NCBI GenBank assembly: GCA_028870615.1
Contig: JAGWPH010000138.1
Location: 1-11,457, forward strand
Length of the DNA stretch: 11,457 nucleotides
Reading direction: 5' to 3'
DNA from: Betaproteobacteria bacterium
GTDB lineage: Bacteria > Pseudomonadota > Gammaproteobacteria > Burkholderiales > Ferrovaceae
How positions within the stretch are numbered: position 1 is the stretch's first letter; each line of letters starts with the position of its first letter. Position numbers and translations under genes: made by a program. This document shows positions 1 to 8,162 of the stretch, piece by piece. The notes under the pieces were generated by a model, which worked only from the letters and a program-made list of their open reading frames with translations, did no database searches and was not told where the DNA came from.

Positions 1-2254
1 ATGGATCATAAAATGCCAGGTTATAGATCCTGTTTTGTGCCTCCTTCCAGTCGGTAATCTCAAAGACAACGCCATTGATCCTCAATGGCCGACCCTGGTC
101 ATCGCGCACCAACCTGCCACGAGTGGCGATATAGTGAACGCTTCCATCGGGCCAGACTGCGCGGTAATCCGGTTCGTATGGGGCATCGTGCTCGATAGCC
201 TGGGCCATTTTGACTTTCATCATTTCCCTGTCATCGGGGTGTATGGCCCGGAATAATTCTTCCGCGGTCCCGGCAAAGGTTGCAGGATCAATTCCCAGAA
301 GATGACATGTCTGGTCATCGTAATGCCGTTTGTTTGCAACAAGATCAAAACTCCATACACCCATATCGGCCGACCGCAACGCAAGATCGAGACGCGCCTG
401 GCTTTCCCGTAGCGCCTCCCCGGCATGCACACGGTCGCTGATGTCCCAAATAATGCCGCTGATTCTTAATGGCAAGCCATCATGATTACGGAGTAACTTC
501 CCACGGGTCTTGGTATAGCGGATACTCCCGTCGGGGCAGACTACGCGGCACTCCATTTCGTAGGGGGTATCCAGTTTGATGGTCTGGACCATTTTGGCTC
601 GCAGCGTCTCCCGGTCATCGGGATGTATGGCTCGGAATAATTCTTCCGCGGTCCCGGCAAAGGTTGCAGGGTCAATTCCCAGAAGATGGCATGTCTGGTC
701 ATCGTAATGCCGTTTGTTTTCAATGATATCCCAGTGCCAGACCCCCATACTGGCCGACCGTAATGCAAGATCGAGGCGTGCCTGGCTTTCTCGTAGCGCC
801 CCCGCGGCTTGCATGCGCTCAGTAATGTCACGAACGATCAGGAGGTCAGCCATCTTTCCCGCCCAGGTGGTCAGTGCGTTGCTGACCTCAACCAGTATCT
901 TGACCTGATTTTTACGGACAAGCGTGGTCTCGTAAACCCCCGCCTCTGCCCCCGTGAACACTGCGGCATGAATGGCGTCAACCACATGAAACTCTTCAGG
1001 GGCGACAAGTCGCTTGATGTTCAAAGCCAGCAGTTCCGGGCTTTGGTATCCGGTCAGTTCAGCAATCTGGTTGTTGACATAAACGATAGTTCCATCCACT
1101 TCTGCAATCAGCATCCCGTCGTTGGCATTTTCGGCCAGTGCCCTGAAATTAAGTTCACTCTCTTGTAGGTGCTTTTCCTTGATTGCCAATGAGGTTGCCA
1201 TGGAATCAAAAGCTTTTCCCAATGCGCCGAGCTCATCATTCGTATCAATGTCTAGTGCCTGGTAATTTTCCAGATTGCTTGGCAAGGTTGTCACATGCCT
1301 GGTAATGGCCAGAAGGGGATTCGTGAATCGCTTCATCAAGAACCAAACAAGGAACAGTACCAGACCCGTCATGGCGATGACTCCCACGATGAAGTAGGAG
1401 CGTGCCTGATAGAAGGGGGCATATGCTTCAGCCATCGGGTAGTTGGAAGCCAGTATCCAGCCGGTTGGATGAACATGCTTGAATGTGACGAACATTTTGC
1501 TGCCAAATGATGTGACGGTTTCCCCGCTCCCCTCGAAGCCGTCAACCGCCTTGTCAAGCATGATATTTGCACCACGCGCTTGACCTGGTTTGAGGATGCG
1601 ATCTTTAAAGGGACCCAGGATGATCATGCGATTCTTATCGCAAAGATAAAGATAACCCGTCTGACCATTCTTGACTTCGAGCAGGTCGGCAAAAATGTTT
1701 TTTCCCAAAAGCAGAAAGCTGCCTTGAAGAATGGCGATGAGTTTCCCTTGTTTATCAAAGATGGGCGCAGTTATTGCCAGCGCCGGCTCGCCGGGATGAT
1801 GGGTGGCCAAATAAGGCTGTGAAATGTAAGGTTTCTTGGTGGCGACTGTTTGTTGGTAGTACTCTCGAAACGTAAGATCAAGCCCGCGCCGCTTGGAGAG
1901 ACGAGGGCTTTCTGCAATCAGTTTCCCCTTTTTTGAAATCAGAAAAATGCCATTATCGAAGAGGGTATGAAGGCCTTTTTGCGCATCCAGAAAACGCTGC
2001 GCAGCATCAGGGTCTTTAATTGCTTTTGAAGGAGTGGATTCTGCACTGGCTACGAGGATGTTTTGCGCAATTTTCATTTTCTCTTCAATGTTGGCCGCCA
2101 CCGATGACACCAAAGAAAACTGGTCTTTTTCCAATGTATTGCGGAATTCGGCTTCAAAATAGGAGAGCGTGGCAAAGGAAATCAGGCTCACAAACATGAC
2201 GAACAGTGCCGAAATTGCAAGCGCCATCCTGGTTCTAAGGCTGAAATATTTCAA
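1..2254 (-). CDS. Membrane sensor with Cache-like, HAMP and three PAS domains; probable diguanylate cyclase, C-terminus cut off by window edge
   Basis: The minus-strand frame is open from about 2278 to base 1, giving 751 residues with no stop inside the window. An in-frame TGA at 2279-2281 bounds the start. I chose TTG at 2254, giving MKYFSLRTRMALAIS, because a GGAG-type ribosome site lies a few bases upstream; the first ATG is nine codons later at 2227. Order: TM1 (about residues 10-33), a periplasmic double-Cache-like region (about 35-285), TM2 (about 287-310), HAMP (about 311-365), PAS1 (about 370-485), PAS2 (about 486-613) and PAS3 (about 614-741). It ends at the edge with NLAFYDP, the usual lead-in to a GGDEF domain (normally followed by LTGLPNR). 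From family knowledge it should bind a small extracellular ligand and make c-di-GMP in the cytoplasm; GGDEF, and possibly EAL, is inferred because that part is outside. PAS2 and PAS3 are near-copies. Confidence 0.9.
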   Translation of the reverse strand, partial: MKYFSLRTRMALAISALFVMFVSLISFATLSYFEAEFRNTLEKDQFSLVSSVAANIEEKMKIAQNILVASAESTPSKAIKDPDAAQRFLDAQKGLHTLFDNGIFLISKKGKLIAESPRLSKRRGLDLTFREYYQQTVATKKPYISQPYLATHHPGEPALAITAPIFDKQGKLIAILQGSFLLLGKNIFADLLEVKNGQTGYLYLCDKNRMIILGPFKDRILKPGQARGANIMLDKAVDGFEGSGETVTSFGSKMFVTFKHVHPTGWILASNYPMAEAYAPFYQARSYFIVGVIAMTGLVLFLVWFLMKRFTNPLLAITRHVTTLPSNLENYQALDIDTNDELGALGKAFDSMATSLAIKEKHLQESELNFRALAENANDGMLIAEVDGTIVYVNNQIAELTGYQSPELLALNIKRLVAPEEFHVVDAIHAAVFTGAEAGVYETTLVRKNQVKILVEVSNALTTWAGKMADLLIVRDITERMQAAGALRESQARLDLALRSASMGVWHWDIIENKRHYDDQTCHLLGIDPATFAGTAEELFRAIHPDDRETLRAKMVQTIKLDTPYEMECRVVCPDGSIRYTKTRGKLLRNHDGLPLRISGIIWDISDRVHAGEALRESQARLDLALRSADMGVWSFDLVANKRHYDDQTCHLLGIDPATFAGTAEELFRAIHPDDREMMKVKMAQAIEHDAPYEPDYRAVWPDGSVHYIATRGRLVRDDQGRPLRINGVVFEITDWKEAQNRIYNLAFYDP
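241..824. repeat. Intragenic tandem duplication of a PAS-domain module, 384-base period
   Basis: The module at about 241-440 matches the one at about 625-824 with an offset of exactly 384 bases (128 codons), so the reading frame is kept. Over 241-339 versus 625-723 I count only about four mismatches. A second well-conserved block lies around 365-425 versus 749-809, while the segments between have diverged. The copies encode the start and core of PAS2 and PAS3, including the shared protein words ALRESQARLDLALRSA, KRHYDDQTCHLLGIDP and AEELFRAIHPDD. The uneven divergence suggests a fairly recent duplication or gene conversion. Confidence 0.85.
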
Positions 2255-2278
2255 TCCTTCTCTCCACTCAGAGGTAGC

Positions 2279-2461
2279 TCAGTTTGTCATGACAGAGTCT
2301 TCTGGTTCTCCTACGAGCCATCCTGACCAGGTGTACTCACGGCACCCGGGGCAAATGGCGCGGGTAAGGATAGCCAATCGGAGCACTGCATGGTATTTGG
2401 CACCTGCCGAAGTATGCCACGCCCGACGTGCCTCAGTCTGGCTGATCTGCTCCTGTTTGGC
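2279..2461 (-). other. Open frame with a CPGC motif between the protease and the sensor; possible small gene without a clear start
   Basis: Between two in-frame TGA codons (2462-2464 and 2279-2281) the minus strand is open for about 60 codons and reads through ARRAWHTSAGAKYHAVLRLA and then ICPGCREYTWSGWLVGEPED, ending SVMTN. The composition looks protein-like, and CPGC suggests half a zinc site or a redox pair. There is no ATG near the front. GTG at 2386 would give a 35-residue product but has no convincing ribosome site. The frame is the same as the downstream sensor, so the closing TGA is the stop just before the sensor start. It may be a small gene with an unusual start, a decayed remnant, or chance. 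Confidence 0.25.
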
Positions 2462-2467
2462 TCACAG

Positions 2468-2947
2468 CTATTCAGCCTGTTTGATCGTCATGACGCCATT
2501 GTGCAAGTTGATATCCATACGGTTGAGGAACGACATGCCAAGGAGCGCATCGGCCCCGGATAGTTTCGGAACAATAGTTGCAGCAACGTCCGAGACCTCG
2601 ATGCCACCGATTTTGATACTTTTCAGCCTCGTCATGAAACCAACACTATTGCCATTTGCGGTTTGTGTCTGGATGGCGGAGTGGCTTTTTATGCCGATCT
2701 TGTCTGCCAATGCCTGGGAAATGGCGACGTCCGTTGCTCCGGTATCCACCAGAACAATGACCTTGGTCCCATCTATGAACGCTTCGGCATGGTAGTGCCC
2801 GGAGAGATCCCGGGCCAGAACAACCTGGTTTGATGATCCAAGTTTTTCTGCCGTATTGGGGTTGAACTTTCCAGAGATATAGAAATAGAGCGCGCCAAAG
2901 AAAAACAGCCATACTGCCACAGATGTCAATGTTCTTAATTTGGGCAT
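2468..2947 (-). CDS. Membrane-anchored retropepsin-like (clan AA) aspartic protease
   Basis: This 159-residue protein has one N-terminal membrane anchor (about residues 9-24, AVWLFFFGALYFYI) and a single retropepsin-like domain (about 42-155), so the catalytic part probably faces the periplasm. The active-site motif is VLVDTGATDVAIS with Asp68 in D-T-G-A. A second conserved element, ALLGMSFL (about 134-141), matches the ILG flap/core motif of the family. The length and layout fit the bacterial clan AA aspartic protease family (the TIGR02281 type). Such proteins carry one catalytic Asp per chain and are expected to act as dimers. The start is ATG at 2947; a GGAAGGA-like site lies rather far upstream. 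It sits 66 bases after the PAP2-like gene and upstream of the sensor, all on the same strand. Its substrate cannot be told from the sequence. Confidence 0.88.
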   Translation of the reverse strand: MPKLRTLTSVAVWLFFFGALYFYISGKFNPNTAEKLGSSNQVVLARDLSGHYHAEAFIDGTKVIVLVDTGATDVAISQALADKIGIKSHSAIQTQTANGNSVGFMTRLKSIKIGGIEVSDVAATIVPKLSGADALLGMSFLNRMDINLHNGVMTIKQAE

Positions 2948-3013
2948 GGCTTGATGCTTATCTGTCCTTCCAAGTTTCGTGAGTTGCCCTCTAAATTCTA
3001 TTTTGTTTTTCCG

Positions 3014-3676
3014 TCAAAACCCGTTCCGTATTCCAACCATAAATCCGTGGGGAAGCGCATTCAGCACAAAAGGGCTGTCCCGATTATGGGCGAGATAACC
3101 CGTAGCACCACCCAGAGCGAATCCGGCCAACACATCTGACTGCCAGTGCCCCTGTACCTTCATGCGGGCAATACCATCGTAGAGAGGCAGCAGTTCAAGG
3201 GCGTACACCGCCGGGGAGTCCTGGCGGTACTCAAGTATGAAGGGGGTGACAATGGAACTGACGGTCGCCACTTCGCCACTGGGAAAACTGTAGTGCGCAC
3301 CACCCTGAAACCATTGATTGGGATTATCGGTTTGGGCAGGTCTCGCACGTGTAAAGACATGCTTGAGCGCTTCGGCGGAAATACCGGCCAACGCGGAGGA
3401 ATCAATGGATTGCCAGAAGGTCTTTCCCAATCGGGTATCACCTCCCTCCCACACCGCACCTCCAATCTCACCAACGACCAGGAGGTGAAGCAATGCACTT
3501 TGATTACTACGTGCCCAGATGCCGCTGTTATCGTAGCTTAACTTCTCATCGATACCCAGAATCCCGCCTCCAGCCAGTGCCGGTCCTGAAACCACCAGGC
3601 ACACTGACAACAATCCTGCCGCCCGGCACAGATCAACCCAACAGGAACAAGGCCAAAAACAAACCCGGTTATCCAC
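3014..3676 (-). CDS. PAP2-superfamily phosphatase-like exported protein
   Basis: The 220-residue product carries the three phosphatase signature regions of the PAP2 (phosphatidic acid phosphatase type 2) superfamily: K105-HVFTRA-R112-P113, then FPSGE (131-135), then R171-x5-H177-x3-D181 within RMKVQGHWQSDVLAG. Members remove phosphate from lipid phosphates at the membrane or in the periplasm. Residue 135 is Glu where the usual motif is PSGH, so the His thought to act as a general acid is replaced. The N-terminus has a signal-peptide-like stretch (GLLSVCLVVSGPALA, about 21-35), and the following GGGILGIDEKLSYDN may be the mature start. The start is GTG at 3676 with AGAGGGG a few bases upstream, bounded by an in-frame TAA. 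The Cys-rich first 17 residues look unnatural, so the true start may be later or in another frame. It lies 70 bases downstream of the antiporter gene. Confidence 0.8.
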   Translation of the reverse strand: MDNRVCFWPCSCWVDLCRAAGLLSVCLVVSGPALAGGGILGIDEKLSYDNSGIWARSNQSALLHLLVVGEIGGAVWEGGDTRLGKTFWQSIDSSALAGISAEALKHVFTRARPAQTDNPNQWFQGGAHYSFPSGEVATVSSIVTPFILEYRQDSPAVYALELLPLYDGIARMKVQGHWQSDVLAGFALGGATGYLAHNRDSPFVLNALPHGFMVGIRNGF

Positions 3677-3746
3677 TGGCCCCTCTTACGCAAAACAAAT
3701 GCCCTTGGTAAGTGAAACTCTAGCACTGTCCTGTCGTTTTGGCAGC

Positions 3747-5147
3747 CTACTCGATACCCTTGCTCACACTCTCACCATCTTTTGCCCGTAACGTCCAGAA
3801 AGACAGTGATGAAATCATTGTCAAACCACCCAATGTCAGAAAGGTGTAGTGCAGTGCACCTGTGACAGCAACCTGATCGGATTGCTGCAGATCACCAAGA
3901 TACCAGGCAGTGACCAGCGATCCGCAGGCCACACCAAAACTCATTGACATCTGTTGGAGTGTACTGGCGATGGTACTGGCCATGGCCGAATCCGCCGTTC
4001 TGATGTCTGCATAAGCCATGGAATTCATGCTCGAGAATTGTAGCGAATTGAAAAATCCCTGGCCCAATCCGAGAAAAACAATCAGCATAATCGGCGTCGT
4101 GGAAATGACTCCGGCGAACATGCAGATCGTTATGCCTATCAGCAGCGTATTGATGATCAAAACCCTCCGGTATCCAAAACGCCGGAGGACGCGGATCGAT
4201 ATCAGCTTCATTCCCATGGCCGCTGCTGCTGCGGGCATCATGAGAAGCCCTGATTTCCAGGCGGGGAACCCAAGCCCAAGTTGAAAGAGCAATGGCAGCA
4301 GAAGAGGGAGGCCGCCCAAACCAAGTCGTGTGATGAACCCACCAACCACCGAGACCCGGAAGGTGCGCACGCGAAAGAGCGTCAGGCGCAATAGCGGGTA
4401 GCGTGTTTGACGCGCATGCCAACCGTAAGTGGCCAGCAAAATGATTGACACCAGGAACAGGATTACTGCTGAGCCCGGTTCAATATGGTGTGCGCCAAAT
4501 ACTTCCAACAGCCACGAGAGTAGTGCCGTTCCAGTTCCAAACAGCACCAGGCCGATGACATCAAGCGGCCGTGGACCGTCTCCGCGATAGTCTGGCATGT
4601 GACGATGAATCAGAAACTGCGCCGCCAGCCCTACCGGAACGTTGATAAAGAAGATTGCCCGCCATGGCAACCAGTGCACGATCAGGCCACCGATCGTCGG
4701 GCCAAGCAATGGCCCGATCAATGCGGGGATGATCACAAAGTTCATTGCCTTCAGCAATTCGGACTTTTGAAAAGTGCGAATTATTGTCAGCCGTCCGACC
4801 GGCATCATCATAGCTGCGCCCATCCCCTGCAAAATGCGCGCAGCAACCAGCATGGGCACATTCAAGGACAGCCCGCAGAGCACGGAAGAAAATGTGAAAA
4901 TGGCCACTGCGATGCCGAATACGCGTCGCGTGCCGAAGCGATCGGCCATCCACCCGCTGACAGGAATACATACGGCCAAACTCAAGATGTAACTGGTGAC
5001 AACAGCTTTAAGGCTCAACGGGGCCACATGAAAGCTCGCCGCCATGGATGGTACCGCCGTATTGATGATGGTCGAGTCAAGCTGCTCCATGAACAGGGCT
5101 ATTGCCACCACCCACGGAAGATAATGTTTGACTGTCCTGCTGTCCAT
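3747..5147 (-). CDS. Major facilitator superfamily DHA2 (EmrB/QacA-type) drug/proton antiporter
   Basis: This integral membrane protein of about 466 residues has the length and pattern of 14-TM DHA2 exporters, which use the proton gradient to expel hydrophobic drugs or cations. Seen motifs: LDSTIINTAVP in TM1 (the DHA2 motif, about residues 23-33), the loop 2-3 motif A GWMADRFGTRR (about 65-75), R-ILQG-MG (motif B, about 104-110) and the antiporter motif C around IGPLLGPTIGG. I chose ATG at 5147, which places the TM1 start at a normal distance. The frame stays open to TTG at 5186, which would add 13 residues; neither start has a good ribosome site. It is first in a minus-strand series with the PAP2-like and protease genes and is divergent from the DsrE-like gene. 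No periplasmic adaptor (EmrA-type) is visible in the window. The substrate is unknown. Confidence 0.93.
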   Translation of the reverse strand: MDSRTVKHYLPWVVAIALFMEQLDSTIINTAVPSMAASFHVAPLSLKAVVTSYILSLAVCIPVSGWMADRFGTRRVFGIAVAIFTFSSVLCGLSLNVPMLVAARILQGMGAAMMMPVGRLTIIRTFQKSELLKAMNFVIIPALIGPLLGPTIGGLIVHWLPWRAIFFINVPVGLAAQFLIHRHMPDYRGDGPRPLDVIGLVLFGTGTALLSWLLEVFGAHHIEPGSAVILFLVSIILLATYGWHARQTRYPLLRLTLFRVRTFRVSVVGGFITRLGLGGLPLLLPLLFQLGLGFPAWKSGLLMMPAAAAAMGMKLISIRVLRRFGYRRVLIINTLLIGITICMFAGVISTTPIMLIVFLGLGQGFFNSLQFSSMNSMAYADIRTADSAMASTIASTLQQMSMSFGVACGSLVTAWYLGDLQQSDQVAVTGALHYTFLTLGGLTMISSLSFWTLRAKDGESVSKGIE

Positions 5148-5186
5148 TTGAATACTTGGCGTTGACCTAATCGCTGATTCTATCAA

Positions 5187-5282
5187 ACCCGGCAGTATTC
5201 ATATGAATGGATTCTTAAGATCACAATGCATTAAAATGTTGATTTCACCTGATTTCACAAAATCACTGAGGAAACCATAACC
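5187..5282. promoter_or_regulatory. Divergent intergenic region with a tandem 9-base direct repeat
   Basis: This stretch separates the leftward antiporter from the rightward DsrE-like gene, so it should hold promoters for both. TGATTTCAC occurs twice, at 5240-5248 and 5250-5258, a 10-base step close to one DNA turn, which would suit a regulator binding one face. An AT-rich TTAAAAT at 5231-5237 could be a -10 element, but I do not see a convincing paired -35. GAGGAAACC just before 5283 supplies the ribosome site of the rightward gene. Confidence 0.4.
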
Positions 5283-5762
5283 ATGAAACATCTCACCAGA
5301 ATGGCCCTGTTGCTGCTGGCGCTCGGCCCCCTGACCGTCCAGGCTTTCGATGGCTGGCCCGGCGATCAAAGTATCGCCCACAAGGAGTCCGGCAATCTGT
5401 CCAAAGCGTACGAAAATGCGCCAATTCGGGCCGTCTTTCAAGTCAGTGACAGAAACCCGGACAGCTGGCGGGTCACCCTTAACAGTGTGATCGGAACGAT
5501 GAAGGCACTCGGAGATAAAAAGCCCGTTATCGAAATCGTGGCTTTTGGACCAGGAATCGATGGGCTCAAACGAGGATCTGAATGGTCTGAACTCGTCAAG
5601 CAGACCCTCGATGCCGGGGCAACCATCATGGTATGCGAAACAGCCATGGCCGCACACCATTACACCCGCGAAGACATGCTGGCCAACCTCAAGTATGTCC
5701 CTGTTGGCGCGGTAGAAATCCTACAGAAGCAAAGTTCGGGCTACTTTTACCTACGCCCATGA
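5283..5762 (+). CDS. Secreted DsrE/DsrF-like family protein
   Basis: This 159-residue protein has a signal peptide (residues 1-21, MKHLTRMALLLLALGPLTVQA) followed by a DsrE-like alpha/beta domain. Supporting elements are RAVFQVSDRNPDSWRVTLNS near the first strand, VIEIVAFGPGIDGL (about 82-95), the core IMVCETAMAAHHYTREDML with Cys118 in the position of the family cysteine, and the closing VPVGAVEILQKQSSGYFYLRP-type ending. Cytoplasmic DsrE/DsrF/TusD relatives pass sulfur between persulfide cysteines. Exported single-domain relatives are common in sulfur- and metal-handling bacteria, but their role is poorly known. The start is ATG at 5283 with GAGGAAACC upstream. It lies 75 bases before the copper ATPase gene and could be co-transcribed with it. 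Sulfur or thiol chemistry in the periplasm is an inference from family and context. Confidence 0.85.
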   Translation: MKHLTRMALLLLALGPLTVQAFDGWPGDQSIAHKESGNLSKAYENAPIRAVFQVSDRNPDSWRVTLNSVIGTMKALGDKKPVIEIVAFGPGIDGLKRGSEWSELVKQTLDAGATIMVCETAMAAHHYTREDMLANLKYVPVGAVEILQKQSSGYFYLRP

Positions 5763-5837
5763 CAACGGGCAGGTCTCCATCCCGCCGGTTTGAGCGTATA
5801 TTCGTCAGGGGGGCCGTGTAAAACGTAGGGAGATGAC

Positions 5838-8162
5838 ATGAGCAGCCAGCATCAAACAGCACAACCCCCGGACAACGTCGACCCGGTGTGTGGCATGACG
5901 GTTTCCGCAAACAGCCGCTTCCATTATGTACACGCGGGGCAAACCTATTATTTCTGTAACGCAAAATGCCTGACCAAGTTCCAGGCGGCTCCGGCAAATT
6001 ACCTGAACAAAAAGCCCCTGACTGAAGTGCCCGCAACCGCGAACCACAGCGGGGATGTTTATACCTGTCCGATGCACCCCGAAGTGGTGCGCAATGGGCC
6101 GGGGAGTTGTCCCATCTGCGGCATGGCGCTGGAACCGCTCAATGCCACGACGGAAGACAATGCTGAATTGCAGGATATGACACAGCGCCTCTGGATCAGC
6201 GCAGCGCTGGCGTTGCCGGTGTTCGTGATGGCGATGGGCTCGGACCTGTTGCCGCAAGCCATGCCGGAATTCCTCTCAATGCGTACGTTGCAATGGCTGG
6301 AATTTGCTTTGGCTACTCCGGTGGTGTTGTGGGGCGGCTGGCCGATCTTTCAGCGCGGCTGGGCATCCGTGATCAACCGCAGCCTCAATATGTTCAGCCT
6401 GATCGCGCTTGGTGTTGGGGTGGCCTGGAGCTACAGCATGGTCGCCATGCTGCTGCCGGAAATTTTCCCGATGGCGATGCGCAGCATGAGAGGAACAGTG
6501 CCCGTCTATTTTGAAGCGGCGGCGGTGATTATGGTATTGGTGTTGCTGGGGCAGGTGATGGAATTGCGCGCGCGCAGCCAAACCAGCGCTGCAATCAGGA
6601 TGCTGCTGAACCTGGCACCAAAGACAGCACGCATTGTACGTCCTGACGGCAGCGAGCAGGACATCCCGCTGGAACAGGTGAAACAAAACGACGTGCTGCG
6701 CGTGCGTCCCGGTGAAAAGGTGCCGGTGGACGGCATGGTGCTGGAAGGCACGAGTGCGCTGGACGAATCCATGGTGACCGGAGAATCCATTCCTGTGGAA
6801 AAAACCACAGGCGCACGACTGATTGGCGCCACCGTAAATGGCACTGGCAGTCTGATGATGCGCGCCGAGCGCGTCGGTGCTGATACATTACTGGCGCAGA
6901 TTGTGCGCATGGTTAGCGATGCGCAGCGATCGCGAGCACCCATCCAGCGCCTGGCCGACATCGCCTCCGGCTACTTCGTTCCTGCTGTGGTGCTGGCAGC
7001 GCTGGCTACCTTGGCGGTATGGGGCCTCTGGGGGCCAGAACCACGCCTGGCACACGCCGTGGTCAACGCAGTAGCGGTATTGATCATCGCCTGCCCTTGC
7101 GCACTGGGGCTGGCCACGCCAATGTCAATCATGGTGGGTACCGGGCGTGGCGCACTGGCCGGCGTGCTGATCAAAAATGCCGAGGCCCTGGAAATCATGG
7201 AAAAGGTTGACATCCTGGTGGTGGATAAAACCGGTACGCTGACCGAGGGCAAGCCCAAGCTGGTGTCGGTGCTTGCGGCTCCCGGGTATGCCGAAAGCGA
7301 AGTGCTACGGCTGGGCGCAAGCCTGGAGCGCGCCAGTGAACATCCACTGGCTGCCGCCATCGTGAACGGCGCACAGGAAAAATCCCTGACGCTTGTACCA
7401 GTCAGCAATTTCCGCTCGTTCACCGGCAAGGGCGTGATGGGGATTGTCGGGGATCATCAGGTTGCACTGGGCAACCTCAAACTGTTTGAAGAATTGCATC
7501 TTGATGCGGGCGAGCTCACAGCACACGCCGACGCACTGCGTGGCGACGGACAAACTGTGATGCTGCTGGCAATCGATGGCAAGGCGGCCGGGCTGCTCGG
7601 TGTCACTGACCCGGTCAAGGATTCCACCCTGGAGGCAATACAGGCCTTGCATGCGCAAGGTGTGAAGGTGATCATGCTCACCGGTGACAACCGCACCACG
7701 GCACAGGCGGTCGCGCGCAAGCTCGGCATGGATCGTGTCGAAGCCGAGGTACTACCAGAGCAGAAGGCCTCGGTGGTCAAAGAACTACAGGCGCAGGGGC
7801 ACATCGTGGCAATGGCAGGCGACGGCATCAATGATGCTCCCGCACTGGCCCTGGCACAGGTTGGCATCGCCATGGGTACCGGCACCGACGTGGCGATGGA
7901 AAGCGCGGGTATCACCCTGGTCAAAGGCGACCTGCGTGGCATCGTGCGTGCGGTGCGTTTGTCCCGCGCCACCATGCGCAATATCCGGCAAAACCTGTTC
8001 TTTGCTTTTATTTACAACATGCTGGGCATTCCAATTGCAGCAGGCGTGCTGTACCCGTTTTTCGGACTGCTGCTGTCCCCCATCATTTCAGCGGCAGCAA
8101 TGAGTTTCAGTTCGGTGTCGGTGATTACAAATGCGCTGCGGCTCAACCGTGTAAAACTTTAG
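5838..8162 (+). CDS. copA: Cu(I)-type P1B heavy-metal-translocating ATPase with YHS and heavy-metal-binding N-terminal domains
   Basis: This 774-residue inner-membrane pump uses ATP to export soft metal ions, most likely Cu(I) or Ag(I). Domains: YHS (about residues 14-58; DPVCGM with Cys18, then Cys40 and Cys44), a heavy-metal-binding domain (about 75-100; YTCPMHPEV then CPICGM), and the ATPase body. Catalytic marks: TGES (314-317) in the actuator domain, CPC (419-421) in the metal-site helix, DKTGT with the phosphorylated Asp463, SEHP in the nucleotide domain, and GDGIND (661-666). Tyr726-Asn727 and M755-S-F-S-S in the last helices match the Cu(I) P1B-1 signature. No ferredoxin-like HMA domain (GMxCxxC) is present. 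ATG at 5838 has GGGAG five bases upstream. The neighbours (secreted DsrE-like, SHOCT protein) fit a metal-stress role. The symbol is by family; pumps with this N-terminus are also annotated silver or copper exporters. Confidence 0.95.
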   Translation: MSSQHQTAQPPDNVDPVCGMTVSANSRFHYVHAGQTYYFCNAKCLTKFQAAPANYLNKKPLTEVPATANHSGDVYTCPMHPEVVRNGPGSCPICGMALEPLNATTEDNAELQDMTQRLWISAALALPVFVMAMGSDLLPQAMPEFLSMRTLQWLEFALATPVVLWGGWPIFQRGWASVINRSLNMFSLIALGVGVAWSYSMVAMLLPEIFPMAMRSMRGTVPVYFEAAAVIMVLVLLGQVMELRARSQTSAAIRMLLNLAPKTARIVRPDGSEQDIPLEQVKQNDVLRVRPGEKVPVDGMVLEGTSALDESMVTGESIPVEKTTGARLIGATVNGTGSLMMRAERVGADTLLAQIVRMVSDAQRSRAPIQRLADIASGYFVPAVVLAALATLAVWGLWGPEPRLAHAVVNAVAVLIIACPCALGLATPMSIMVGTGRGALAGVLIKNAEALEIMEKVDILVVDKTGTLTEGKPKLVSVLAAPGYAESEVLRLGASLERASEHPLAAAIVNGAQEKSLTLVPVSNFRSFTGKGVMGIVGDHQVALGNLKLFEELHLDAGELTAHADALRGDGQTVMLLAIDGKAAGLLGVTDPVKDSTLEAIQALHAQGVKVIMLTGDNRTTAQAVARKLGMDRVEAEVLPEQKASVVKELQAQGHIVAMAGDGINDAPALALAQVGIAMGTGTDVAMESAGITLVKGDLRGIVRAVRLSRATMRNIRQNLFFAFIYNMLGIPIAAGVLYPFFGLLLSPIISAAAMSFSSVSVITNALRLNRVKL

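Noticed and set aside
2169..2795. Long plus-strand ORF of 208 codons
   Set aside because: It overlaps the clear aspartic protease gene and the start of the sensor on the opposite strand, and its translation has no domain-like pattern; it is a shadow frame.
4599..5165. Plus-strand ORF of 188 codons opposite the antiporter
   Set aside because: The Gln/His/Arg-rich translation without motifs is antisense to a well-supported transporter, a common shadow effect.
6506..6961. Minus-strand ORFs inside the copper ATPase, including one at 7457-7981
   Set aside because: Ser/Thr/Ala-rich low-information translations lying opposite strongly conserved ATPase domains.
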